The notes beneath the pieces were generated by a model. It was not told where the DNA came from. It made no database searches and was given only the letters and a program-made list of their open reading frames with translations. Positions 13,861 to 24,943 of a DNA stretch of 64,000 bases are shown here, piece after piece (within the stretch, counting starts at the first letter, position 1; each line of letters opens with the position of its first letter). Source of the stretch: Andrena cerasifolii (Eukaryota > Arthropoda > Insecta > Hymenoptera > Andrenidae). The translations under genes and the position numbers were made by a program. The DNA is taken from contig NC_135124.1 in assembly GCF_050908995.1 (NCBI RefSeq), forward strand, positions 7,130,001 to 7,194,000. Reading direction: 5' to 3'.

Positions 13861-14500
13861 CACACACGGTGCACGAAACCTATGAAAACACTCCGCTCGG
13901 AGATCCCACCCTCTTGTTGGGCCAATTCAGCCGCGCTGCCGGCCTCACCCCTCTTGCAAGGACATTAATTTCCGCACGACCGAAGGGTAATTCAATGCGG
14001 TCGATTCTCCAAGCGAAAGATACAATCGTACGCGTATCCGGTACTCCGTTTCCCGTCGCGGCGTTCCAGGATCCCGCGGCGAATAACAGGACGAAGGATG
14101 AGGGGCGAGTATCGAGGGGGTTCGAGGGGGGCCGGGATGAGGAGGGATAGGTGTGGGTGGTAGGTGCTGGCTGGCGAGGCCGTGGCCCATTTTCACGCAG
14201 TGACGTCAACCCGTATCCCCGGATACGTCACCGGATCTCGTAAATGTGTTAAGTTTTACCCGCCATGGGGGATGGTTGTACACGATCGCCTCGTTTCGAT
14301 GCGTTCGAACGTCGCCGCACCATCTATAAACGCACTTCTCCGCCCGCTACGTGGAAATCCACGGGGCTACGCGCCGCGGGTGCTTTCCCTCGGGGGTGCA
14401 CAGGGGAGGTTGATTGAGAAGGAACGCGGTTGTTTGGATGGAGACCACGGAGTGTGGTTTACCAGCGACGAATTAAGGGGGCGAGGCCTTAGCTCTTGAG
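13861..14500. promoter_or_regulatory. GC-rich CpG islet with CRE
   Basis: GC and CpG content rise sharply against the AT-rich background over about 600 bp, and both strands stay open for around 100 codons as a result. It contains a perfect cAMP-response element TGACGTCA at 14201-14208. A palindrome follows at once (CGTATCC, CC, GGATACG, 14212-14227) and then a second half-site ACGTCA. TATAAA lies at 14325-14330 without a matching initiator. A G-rich tract at about 14100-14170 (runs of 3-6 G) could form a quadruplex. The islet could be a promoter or enhancer; no coding exon is recognisable. The overlapping frames of 93, 109, 83 and 111 codons conflict with one another and are not called as genes. 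Confidence 0.4.
14201..14230. promoter_or_regulatory. perfect CRE plus adjoining palindrome
   Basis: TGACGTCA (14201-14208) is the full palindromic CREB/ATF site. Four bases on, CGTATCC and GGATACG form an inverted repeat with a two-base spacer, and its end overlaps a CRE half-site (ACGTCA). The dense symmetric sites within a CpG islet make regulation plausible. An eight-base match alone would be weak evidence. Confidence 0.45.
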
Positions 14501-17326
14501 AAGGGGGATTCTTTCAGGCGGGTTTGATGAAGGGAGGTTTGCTTCTATTACCTAATGTGTTTTTGAATAAACTGTGTTTTATGGCGATCTGGTTGAGATG
14601 ATTTCAAATTTCACTTGTGCATTTGCACCTTTGCAGATAAGATTAGAGTATCTTTTACAAGGGATGAAAATATGAGGGGAAGGTAACTTGTATGTATCTA
14701 CTGTCGTTTTTGTGAGTGGAGAAAATGTGAGAAAATTCTTTTTAATTTTTAAAGGAAGAAGGTCTGGGTTAGGACTGGCTAGGTCTGGGTTAGGTTCAAT
14801 CTGGGTTGCTATTATTTGCGCTTCGTAATATGGCGTACAGCAATCTTCTGATATTTAAAAAATGGAGAGGTGTATAAATTTTCCCAAATTTTTCTAATCT
14901 ATGAACGTGAGATGCTGACAAAAGTAGCGTTCAGTGGAAAAGAACACAATTCGCACGACGCATAGTTAGGGTATGATCTGAAATTTGAGAGGAATAGTAA
15001 CGACCGATATCCAAATAGTCATTGGTATACGTGTAAAGAGGGTAATTTTCCAGCAATGATAAAGTCTTCAGTTCTGATTGAATTATGGATCTCCAATGTT
15101 AATGCGAGGAATTAAAGCAACTCTACTTTTTACATTTTCCCCCTATAAATCCATTAGCTTCGCTGTAACCAGTGAACCTTAAGCGATACTTTCAACTGTT
15201 ATTAATTAGAAACTCGAGTGAGAATTTTACTTAAACAATTACTTCTAGTTCAAACTCAAACAAATTGCACTTGGAAAATTCAGCAATATCAGAATTGCTG
15301 GGTACTTTAACAGACAAGGGAAAGAGGGAAACAAATGCTAACGTGATATTTTTCTATGGGCAGAGTTTCGATTTTCAATTGGTAATTAATACCAGACAGC
15401 ATTACCCATTGAACCGTCTAATTGTGAATTTAACTAGGGGACTCCATCCCGGGGTTAGATTATCGTTTCTATGTAAATGCGTTCGGTTTGCATCTGTCGG
15501 CTGTCCCTGATCACATATGGAATATTCAGCAGGAGTACACTCCAGGTACAATAGTCCCGCGCACGGGAATTTCCTGGAATCGAAGTCAGGTGCAATATTC
15601 TGCGAGTGCCCCAGAAATTTCCGGGCGAAAGGATATCCGATCGTGTTAACGGTAAGCGTCGTTGTCGATAAATTATTTTGTGTATCTGCTCGAGTTACGT
15701 AGATTACTTAGGTGGACGAGCATGTGTATGTACTTTGTGTCCGCGTGATTCGTTGCCGCAGTAACTCGTTCAAATCCTCTTAAGATACACAAAAGGGAAT
15801 TTATAGACAACTTGGCTGATTAGATTGATAAAGAACATTGTCCAACAAACGAAATATCTGATTGTTAGTATGAATTCTAGTTCAGCAATTCGATTACCTA
15901 ATTCTCTGTTTTTGCTATAATTTTCATAAATCAGATTTGTCTCGTAGTTCTATATTTTGTTTCTGCGTTACACGGGAATTTTAACTTAGACGACGAATGT
16001 CTTCGAATATTAGTCATAGAGAAGAGTAATCTGTGCATAGTCTAAATTCTGAATAGTTCAATTGCAAGAGCAGTTATCTGAGAGATCCGAATTTAAATTC
16101 TGGTGCAGCAATTCGATCAACTAATCCTTCTTCCTCCCATACCTAAGTATTCTGAAACGAGGTGATATCTATTAAACAGAATACCCGTAATGAATACAGA
16201 AATACCTACTAAAGTAGATTTCAAATTCAAATCCCAGGAACCTACCCCCACTGCAATAAATGAACGCAACGAAGGTTGTTTCGAAACTAAAATCGAAGAG
16301 TAAAAAAATAGAACCATAACTTGTTCGATGGGCCACAGTTTCTAGGGCATTCGTCGCACAGAAATTGGATTGGCAAACGATCTATGTCGCGAGGATCAAA
16401 CAAAAATGGCAATTTCCCCGTTGCGTCATCGTCCTCGTGTAGGTGTGAGGTAGTAAAAACGAAGTGCACGAGTCTGTACGATAGGGGGGGCTGGTATAAT
16501 CGAATAACACGAGATGACGCGTAAAATCTACAGCTCGATCGATCGTTCGGACGATCATGTACCGTGGATACACATACATATACCTACGCGTGCTCCAAAG
16601 TCCCTTGAAACCGAACAGGTGCAATGTCTGCGCGTTGTACACACCAAAGATATACGGGCACACGATTTAAACCTCGTGTTTGTTCGTCACAGGACATCTG
16701 TCAACGCTCTAGTGACACAACAGAGGTTCATGGAACAGTAAACAAGGGCGGGGGGGTCTTTGATTCCAAATCAAATCCTTTCGTGCATTCGTCCAATGAA
16801 CCGCACCAGCTTAAATATCAAGCTTCCGACTATTGCCTCGCTGCAGAAAATTATAGTCGGCGATGGACATTCCGAGTGTAGGCTACCTTTCTGGCGAATG
16901 GTATACGTTTTTCGTGGCAGGCTGATTATTGCGTCGCGAAGAATGTAATTGTCGTGGAAGGCTGCTGGGAATTATTGTGCTGTGCACGAACTGGAGTTAA
17001 GATATGAATCTGCTTGTTCCGTGACTCTACGTTCTGTCTGTAATGATATTAAAATTATCACTTGCGAAAGTCATATTATATTAAATATTCTGTAACTGCA
17101 GTATGGTAGGAGGGTCCTGGAGCTTGTTCACATTCTGGTCTGGTGAGAAAATGGAAAGGGAAGTAGAAGAGAGATTTGGGGTTGGTAATGCAGCCATTAG
17201 TAATTCAGTGAAATCTTCGTTAAATTTGGAGATGCTCGGTGGTTGAACTAAGGATGTATATTTGGAGATGTATGATTAGACGAGAACTGGGGTGAGTAGA
17301 ATGATATATATTGGAAACTTTATATG
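14501..17326. other. non-coding stretch with a short GGGTTAGG duplication
   Basis: At 14761-14810 the 21-bp unit GGTCTGGGTTAGGACTGGCTA is followed by a diverged second copy and part of a third. At 16320-16950 frames are open on both strands in mixed-GC DNA with the palindrome GATCGT-TCGG-ACGATC, but no domain is seen. The remainder is AT-rich and uninformative. Confidence 0.5.
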
Positions 17327-17633
17327 AGGCTATCAGCGCAATAGTGGCGTTACCCCAAAACTTTTGTTCTCAGATAACGGTTAGTGAAATTATTAACATT
17401 TTAAAGTCGTTGCTTAGAATTTGTACTTTCAGGTACATAGATATGATTTTTTACAAAATATAATTGCTAAGGTGTATATTATTAGTCTATTAAACAATGA
17501 CCAATGCTGCACCGTTCTTGTAGCGTTGCTCGGGACAGTATAGAATTAAAATTTTGCAGTATAAGAAGTGGTTTAGGTTGGAATGTCAATTCGCCCAAAA
17601 ATGTGGGTTACGCCACTATTCCGCTGATAGCCT
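17327..17633. mobile_element. 307-bp MITE with long imperfect terminal inverted repeats
   Basis: The left end reads AGGCTATCAGCGCAATAGTG and the right end on the minus strand AGGCTATCAGCGGAATAGTG, continuing GGCGTTACCC versus GGCGTAACCC. About 30 bases match with few differences. No unambiguous target duplication is visible, so I cannot assign a superfamily. The interior is AT-rich and has no transposase. A 64-codon frame at 17554-17748 crosses the right end and is not a gene. Confidence 0.75.
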
Positions 17634-20600
17634 TCTTTTTCCGTGGATTATTTTGTTACTGATAAGACCTTTTACTAGTTATCAACTGTTAAATTTTAGT
17701 GGCAGTTTATTCATATTCCTGTATTTTAGAAATTCACTCAAGTCCTAAAAGGTGATTAATTAAATAGGCTCGATTATCTAATTCGTACTATACTGAATTA
17801 TTTTTCCTACTGGGTGTCTAATTTTGCATGAATTGTTGATGATGTCTATTAGTGGCATAATAACTTTATAATCACCCCATACTCCAAAACTCCTGCAACT
17901 TTTTAAACCACTTATTTCCACCATAAGTTCATCTTCAATTATACAAGTCGAATTCCTAAAGCTGCAACTAAAAAGGTAGTTGCATGTTTGGCTCGAAACC
18001 TATCCCTTACTTGCACTTAAAATTGTGATTTAAATTTCTTATGAGATTGTTTGATTATAAGAAACTTCCTATTCCAGCTAGACCACCTTTGAATTTTGTA
18101 GCCTCGAATTTGCAGATGGATAATTTAGTACCACAGTTTAGTAAGGTAATAAGGAGCTGAACTACGATAAAGAAATGAAAATCGCTTTACAGGGTACAGC
18201 ATTTTCTCTTCTGCGAAAGTTACGTTGTAATATTCCACAAGACTTTTCTGACGATCCCGTTTTCTGAAGCCTCCCTCATTTTTGGAAGCAAGGTCACTGC
18301 GTGAGTTCACGCAGGACAATTTCATCCCCTTCTGTGAAAGGACCCATTCACATAGACGGTATAAAAATACGTCATCCAGATATAGGCGTTTTTTTCAATA
18401 AGCAGTTACACGTGGGAACTCTATCCCCTCACCAACAAAAAGTTGGAGGCATGTGAGGTCACCACATCGGCTAAATTGCATTAAAGTTAGTTTATACAAC
18501 AAAGACAGGGGTGACGAATATCAGTCAGGTGTCGAGTAATTTATTCACTAATCTCTCTTAAAAGTATTAGATATTAATTAAAGTAGCTTTCAAGGGACAC
18601 TCGTTAGACAGCACAAAAGTTTATTTTTACGATCATTATGCATTTGAAATAGTGTCTTTGAAAAAAGTCGAACCATGAAGCATTTCTTTGTAGAGAAGAA
18701 GCCCCTCTTTGAAGTTGTCTTCTTATCGACAAAAAAACTTTAGGAGAACCTAAATTAAGAGTAATTTGTATGTCGTTATAAAATTACAATCTTTATTCGC
18801 GTCTTAATTTTTATTTACTTCTATGCACACAAATCGCTGAAGATAGAAAAAAATGTACATTTTAATGGTTAAATACCTTAGAAGTTCAAAAACTTCCAAG
18901 CAATTAGTGAGCCACAGTTCGGACTGAAATCTTTGACAGGATTACAAAGAACGTGAAAAAGAATTCCCATCCTATCGTTGCCATTTTTCATACCATTTTC
19001 CAGCGTATCAAGTTAGGGCTTGGTTTCGAATTTCTAAAGGGAAAAATCACGTATTCGTTGCGTTCTCTTTTACGAACGTCGTTGCCTGCATTCGCCAGGA
19101 CGAACGCGAGATTGGACTTGCAAAGGAGAGAAGTTTCTGTCTAGTCAAATTTGTTTTTATCGCCACGCATTGCCTCGTACTCCTACGGCCATTGCTCTAC
19201 CACGAGCGCAGTATCAAAGGCATAAAATTTTTCTCGCAAAAGGAAAGCTCCTTTCTAATTTACGTTGCATCAATATTGCCGCGGTTTGCGTAGTTGCCGC
19301 TGACAAAATTATCGAATCAAGCGGACTAATAACCTGCTGAAAAATATGCATCGTATTGATTGCTATCCTACGTTTGCATTGGCATTGCATGCGAATTTAG
19401 TGGAATATGCAGGGGAAATGAGATTCTGTCTTGCTCATCCGCGGGTGCATTCAAAGGATCGCAATTCCATCGCCAGATGATTCGCAGTTTTTCGAAAGTC
19501 GCGAAACTACTGGATAAATTGTGACGTGCACTTTTGATAATTGCTACCTGGGAAAATTAGGTAAAACGAGAAGCTGAAGAGTAACGGCGGAAGAAATCAT
19601 TTATCGTTCAATTTTTAGTAATTGCGAGCTTCAAAGTTCCTCTGGAGAAATTATTCTGCAGATGACGACAGGCAAAATTCGTGAAGTACAGTATCGGAGC
19701 TGTGATAGTTCAGCAACGAGAAAGAGAAAAATTGCGATAACGCCAACGCAAATAAAATTTTATCGTCGGCTGGCTTGGATTTATGAGCCATTGGACCGAG
19801 CTCGTTTCGTGTGCTCTATATTTCGTTAGCCTGCACATACCTTTTTGTAAAAGTCGAATTCGCGTTTGACAACTGGACGGGGTTAATGTAATTTAGAGGA
19901 TAGGGTTCAGTTTATTTTTAATCAATTTTGGTGCGGTGCAACTACCCCTGTTGTTTGTACTGTCGTGATCAATAAACTTGGGGCTTTTTAAAAAAGAGAT
20001 TCGAAAGGACATGAATCCTTTTTCTTATTTTATTTACACGATAATAGATCCTTTGATTGCTTCTCGGAGGGTAAAATTATCATATCTTCCTATTTTAATA
20101 TGTAATGTATTATAACATGGAGCAAAATTTTGCTTCTTCAAATATTAGTTGAATAAAATTCTTGTGTGTTGTTTTTAAATAAATTGGAGAATGGAATGGA
20201 AGCAGAGTTCAGAGTGTGTAAATATTCTGAAAAGGCTTAACTTTGGTATGTTGAATTGTATCTCTGAAGAATTACTGTTGGTTTATTCGCCTTATCAGAT
20301 CTCTCACGCAATGCAGGTGTCATCAGTAACTATTGGTTTAAGCTTCAGTACGAGCACTGCTTACAGAGAATTATGTCGCTTACCAGCCGGTCTTTTGTAG
20401 ATTGTAACTAATTCATTTAGATAGACGGTAGATAAAAACTGCGTAACAGATATGTGAAATGGGTAATTAAGGCAACATTTCTTTCCACGTGGTTATTTTG
20501 GTCGACAGCGTTTGGTTATCATTATGCTTTTCACTTTTTTTTTTAAACAATTTAGAATCGGAATTATTATTCTGCATAGTACTTATATTTTAGGAGACTT

Positions 20601-21100
20601 CGTTCAAAAGATTTATCATTTTTTGAAAAAGATAAACGAGTCTGTATCTATCAGAGATAGCAAGACATTCTTTAAGAAACCCATATAAGCAAGAACTTTA
20701 ATAACAACACTTTTATTATTTGAAGGAATACTGAATATGAAAGAAAGAATAAGGTTTCAATCTTCAGTCTGGTTGCTATTTGCATCTACAGCGTGAATCG
20801 ATTTGTTAGTTATAAATTTTAGATTACACGTTCGAAGGTACGTCTATATGCGTTCCCTAACGATCGAAGAGCGTCTTAATATGAACTGTTCAAAAGGCTG
20901 AGTTGAAATATTTTTGCATGGACGTAAGAGGAAATTTGAAAATGAACAGTGGGCATGAAACTTTTGGGCCATAAAGTTAATTTAAATTCTTTCTGACGTG
21001 AAAATACATGTGCAATACAGTCCCTAATGAGAAATAAAATGCCTGCAGCTATATTACAAACATATTATCTGCAACAATTAGTGCACATAAATGTCCTTAA
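17634..21100. other. AT-rich non-coding stretch
   Basis: No domain-bearing frame and no repeat with defined ends. TATAAAAA at about 18360 lacks an initiator downstream. AT-rich tracts alternate with moderately GC-rich patches around 18950-19500. Confidence 0.5.
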
Positions 21101-21452
21101 TGACCATCCTTAAATTACGTAAGGGTAATTTTGCCGATTTCTTACCCCCTCCCCAAAATATAAGAATTCGTAAGATTTTATATTTCAACTTATTCTCCCC
21201 CCTTTCTTACGTAATATTTTTTACATTGCATTTTTTAGTTACTTAAATCCTTTTAAAGGTTTATATAATTAATTTAACTCATTTTCCTGTGTGTGATGAA
21301 GCACCGTTTTTTAGGCTATTCATATTGAAAAGTAGGTTAAAAAAATATTACGTCAAACGTTGCCTGACTCCCTCTCCCCCTCTTGTAAGAAAACGTAAGA
21401 AATTCGCGACCTCCTCCCCCCCAAAAGCCTTACGTAATTTAAGGACGACCCC
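21101..21452. mobile_element. MITE flanked by TTAA, ends containing TCCTTAAATTACGTAAGG
   Basis: Both ends carry TCCTTAAATTACGTAAGG in inverted orientation (left at about 21107-21124, right at about 21429-21446). Beyond this core the outermost bases have diverged. TTAA immediately flanks both sides (21097-21100 and 21453-21456), and CCTTAA is shared. A TTAA target is typical of piggyBac and Kolobok transposons. Internal TTACGTAA-like strings and C-rich tracts (CCCCCTCCCC left, CCTCCCCCCC right) sit at roughly symmetric positions. The 352-bp length means a non-autonomous element. Family assignment is inference. Confidence 0.7.
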
Positions 21453-21682
21453 TTAAACATGCTTTGTTCCAAACAACACAAAAAATGACGAGAATTTGTG
21501 CCCTGGGGTTAAAGATGCCAGCAATATCTCCTGCACATAAATGTTTCGTCGTTGACTAATGCATCGGTATCGGGTCCGACGTTATCAGACATTCTTAATT
21601 AAATTTCCATGGAGCAAGATTAATTTATTACAATATTTCACGAGCCATTAAACTCAGCCAGTGAAATCGGCTACTCAGGCTG

Positions 21683-22021
21683 ATGCGTCTGCGATCCACC
21701 CTCGTTGCGCTCTTTTGCGTCCTCTGCGTTTCAGCGTGCAAAATAAACATGACGGTTGCAGATCGCGTGGAGATCAAAGGAGAATGTACTTTCGATCTAA
21801 TTTACTTAAAACTTTTTGTGAATGTGGCTTTCCTCAGCGTCTCTGCTGTAGACACACAATTATCTAGATCGCTTGCGGCAGGTCCGACGAAATATTTGAA
21901 AGGGGCATGTATATATATATCGATAGGGGGCTATGTAGCTGGTGATTCGATTACTCTTTGTCCAGCCGAAAGCAGAAAAACCTTTACACACGCGTATCGT
22001 GTTCAATCAGCTAATGTTTAA
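21683..22021 (+). CDS. possible small secreted protein (112 aa), unassigned
   Basis: The frame opens with ATG and a textbook-like secretory leader: a basic start (MRLRS), a hydrophobic core (TLVALFCVLCVSA) and a small-residue region before C/K, suggesting cleavage near residues 18-20. The remaining 90 residues include a second hydrophobic stretch (YLKLFVNVAFLSVSAV) and four further cysteines or fewer, with no family I recognise. It lies about 230 bp after the TTAA-flanked MITE. The first 30 codons use more C and G at third positions than the rest, so only the first part might be a true exon. No clear donor site is seen. It may be a chance ORF. Confidence 0.25.
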   Translation: MRLRSTLVALFCVLCVSACKINMTVADRVEIKGECTFDLIYLKLFVNVAFLSVSAVDTQLSRSLAAGPTKYLKGACIYISIGGYVAGDSITLCPAESRKTFTHAYRVQSANV

Positions 22022-22220
22022 ACTTAATTTAAAGCCAATGCCTTGTGTAACTTGCGAAATTTAATGGAAGAAGTAGGAATAATTTTTATTGCAAATATAG
22101 GGCGATACTACTGTGGCTTGATGACAACATTTTCGATTAATTTGTCTTTCATAACACTTTGTATTGGGTATGCCATTAGGGAACTCGTATCGTGATTACA
22201 ATTTTTTTGCTTAAATCGTA

Positions 22221-23063
22221 AGGGAGATCGGGGACAAACGTAACGGCGTCATGAAAGTAACACGCCTTCTCCCGCCTTTCCAAAACGTTTGCTTCATATA
22301 GTTACGCGTGTTGAGTGTTTCTTTTGCTTCACGGAGTTACGCTGAGCAATACGACGATTCGTATACCGCGGGCAAGCTGATTTCGTTATTTCGATCATTC
22401 AGGTATCTCCTCTGTTGGTTTATTTGATAATATTCATAGTGAAACTATAGACATTAATCCAATTATTTGTTAGAGCGTTCTTAGATAATGTCTTTATAAG
22501 TTCCTGTATTTGATTTCAATAAGTCTTGTATAGTTTGTACGTTATAACAGTTCTATGCTGAAAAACATGGCTGTGGACAAAAGTTACACGTCACTACGGG
22601 GACGAAAGTAACATGTTTCTATAAGTTTAAAGATGCCTCCCTATATCCCAAAAGAGTTGACTCCAATATTAACAATAGTTTTTTAAAAAAATCATAAATA
22701 TTAGTTACTTTTGGGGCCGTTACACGACATTCCATATTAAATCAAATACACAGTATAATAAATAATCCTATTTTGCTTTGGAAGAAGTGTTTTATTTAGT
22801 TCTCCTCAAAATAATTTGTATTACTTTCGTCCCCATGGTATGTTACTTTCGTCTTACCCCTGCAGGACAAAATTAACAATGACAGTCACTGCGGAAAATT
22901 GTCATAACTCTTTGACCACTTATCATGGAAGGCTGAATTTGTGGTCAAAGGATAGACCAAGAAACACACTATCATTAAGGCATAATTTTCGTTTTTATAT
23001 CTGTAAGAGGTAATTGGCAGCTGGCCAAATGTAAAAAGTGTTACGTTTGTCCCCGCTCTCCCC
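22221..23063. mobile_element. 843-bp TA-flanked transposon with nested GGGGAC-AA-GTAAC motifs
   Basis: The ends are inverted repeats: left AGGGAGATCGGGGACAAACG then TAAC, right (minus strand) GGGGAGAGCGGGGACAAACG then TAAC. That is two differences in 24 bases. TA flanks both sides (22219-22220 and 23064-23065). A related motif, GGGGACGAAAGTAAC, recurs inside: plus orientation at about 22599-22613 and minus orientation at about 22820-22834. Further partial copies lie at about 22583, 22704 and 22842. The element therefore has terminal and internal inverted repeats. No transposase is recognisable. TA duplication fits Tc1/mariner-like or related elements. Confidence 0.8.
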
Positions 23064-24533
23064 TACTCAACTGCTGGTAACAAATTGCAGTGATATTACT
23101 CCCCTTAATGGATATATTTAAACTTATCGACATACTGACGTAACTAACATGGTCAGAAAACATCAACTTATTCTCGCCACCCATCTCAATCACTTGCCAT
23201 GAGAACAGAATTACGAACTCATCAATTTCAACACTAATATCCATAACCCCTCGCGACACAAAAAATCTCCGTCCTCGCGCTTCGCTTCCACTCTCCATTG
23301 AAACCGAATCTGTCGATTCCAACTCGTATCAAATCCAGAACAAGTATCTCCCACGTAATCTTGCCAACTCTCGTTCAGATCTTCTGTCGTTTCGTCAAGT
23401 TCCTCCGACGGTGGGGAGAAAAAAGAGTCCCTCGAAGCAACGTTTCAATTCGCCGAACTAAATTTCTAATCCTTCAATAACCATCGCCTCCAATCCCATT
23501 AATCTTCGTCTCTCGCTGTTTCAGATCACCGCCGCGATCCTTGTGAATGATGGGGCGCATCGTCGAGCGCTGCGTTCCCTTAGTTCGATTACCCCTCGAA
23601 ACGAGATCACGGATTAAAAAAAAAAAAGAAAAATGTGGAGAGAAGCGAAGGGGGCGCGTTGGAAGATGGAGCCCGATGGTGTGATAACATAGCCGCATTG
23701 CGGCACACAACCACCATGCCTGGTGCTCGCAACGTTGCCTGAAGCGGCCGTAGAAATTCCTCCTGTGCTCCCCGCTATTTCCACACATCAACGTTCCCAT
23801 TCAACCACCTTCGCGTCGCCGTTGCATCGATGCACCAGTGGGTTCAATGTGCAGCACGCATCGACCGCCAGTTGTTAAGGTAAGATTGAAACCGCGAAAC
23901 AACTCATCATTTCGTACGAAACCAGGCGTGCAGTAACGCGCTGCGAAGGAAATATAAGGAGCAACTTGAGACACAGTTTAAAGCGGCACTTTGAGGGATG
24001 TGAAATATGTTTTTTAGGTGCTTATTATAGGGGTAGTTGAGGAGACAGATGAGATATAGGAAGATATGTTGAAAGATATGGAATGTTTGCATTTATTTTC
24101 ATGGTCAATCAGGTTTTCAGATTCCTAATTTAATTATGATTGGTGGAATTAGTCTCTGTTTGCACATATATATTCAGGGGTTTCAGGTGTGTGTAGCCCT
24201 TAATGTGTCACACCAGAGAACAGCCCAGCTTTATAGGCCCACCAATTTTACTACTTCTAATTGAATTACAAATTTTCGAGTACGATTATACGCAAGAGAT
24301 ATAGTAACAGAAAATTCGGAAGAGATAAGTATTTTTTGTGTTAAATTCTGCGGTCTCTTACCCAACCACCCCATCACGTTGCTCCTCATCCTTGAACGTC
24401 AGTTCAAATTTTGAGCTCTTGCACGATATCACAGTGCGAGAGGAGTGTCAGAGAATCGTGAAGATTCACGACCTTCAAAAAAATCGACGCTGTGCCACAA
24501 CATTACCGCTAGGAAAATTATTACGTTGATTAA
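23064..24533. other. non-coding stretch
   Basis: Overlapping frames of 60-108 codons at 23040-23800 on both strands have no domain and sit in mixed-GC sequence with an A-run at about 23617-23629. Nothing further is supported. Confidence 0.5.
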
Positions 24534-24786
24534 CCCTCACCCTCGTGTCACTTCGACACAGTTTTCCCGTAATAAGTTATGCTGTTCTGTTATTTGTGAT
24601 TCTTGTAAACCAGCAGTACGTCCTGCACATCTAATAAGTATCTAAGATGTAAATGTTAACTTATCAATTTGAATAACAAAAATATCGAAAAGTAACTTTA
24701 CCTTGTCACTTCATCGATCTTTAACCACTGTGTCAATTTGATACCGAGGGCTAGATTTAGTTCGTGAAATGAGGAACGGATGAGGG
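24534..24786. mobile_element. piggyBac-type MITE, TTAA target, CCCTCA ends
   Basis: TTAA flanks both sides (24530-24533 and 24787-24790). The ends read CCCTCACCC (left) and CCCTCATCC (right, minus strand). Just inside, the left arm has CCCTCGTGTCACTTCGACAC and the right arm, about 36 bases further in, CCCTCGGTATCAAATTGACA, so the sub-terminal parts also pair. TTAA plus CCC is the hallmark of piggyBac ends. At 253 bp it is non-autonomous. Its right part overlaps the minus-strand open frame noted at 24702-24943. Confidence 0.6.
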
Positions 24787-24943
24787 TTAAATATTCATCG
24801 CTCGCCATCTTCGTCAAAATAGGTTGAATATCGAGCAGTTTATCGATCACGTTTCCAATTTGTGGGTGATAAAATAAATATCTCCCCTGATGTAAATTCT
24901 CAAGCACAGAGTGACTCGTATCGACGATTCTACCCACTTGTTC
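24702..24943 (-). other. exon-like open frame, unassigned, overlapping a MITE
   Basis: On the minus strand an open frame of about 80 codons runs from a pyrimidine-rich stretch ending in AG (just above 24943) to a strong donor-like AAG|GTAAAGT at 24702. The translation is protein-like (GRIVDTSHSVLENLHQG, then HPQIGNVIDKLLDIQPILTK). I recognise no family. However, the final third, from YLTLIRSS on, is inside the TTAA-flanked MITE at 24534-24786, so the donor belongs to the transposon. Either the element was exonised or the exon appearance is accidental. I favour accident, with modest certainty. Confidence 0.2.

Noticed and set aside
14761..14810. GGGTTAGG repeats, possible telomere-like TTAGG array
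   Set aside because: Only three TTAGG words within a 21-bp duplication; no array.
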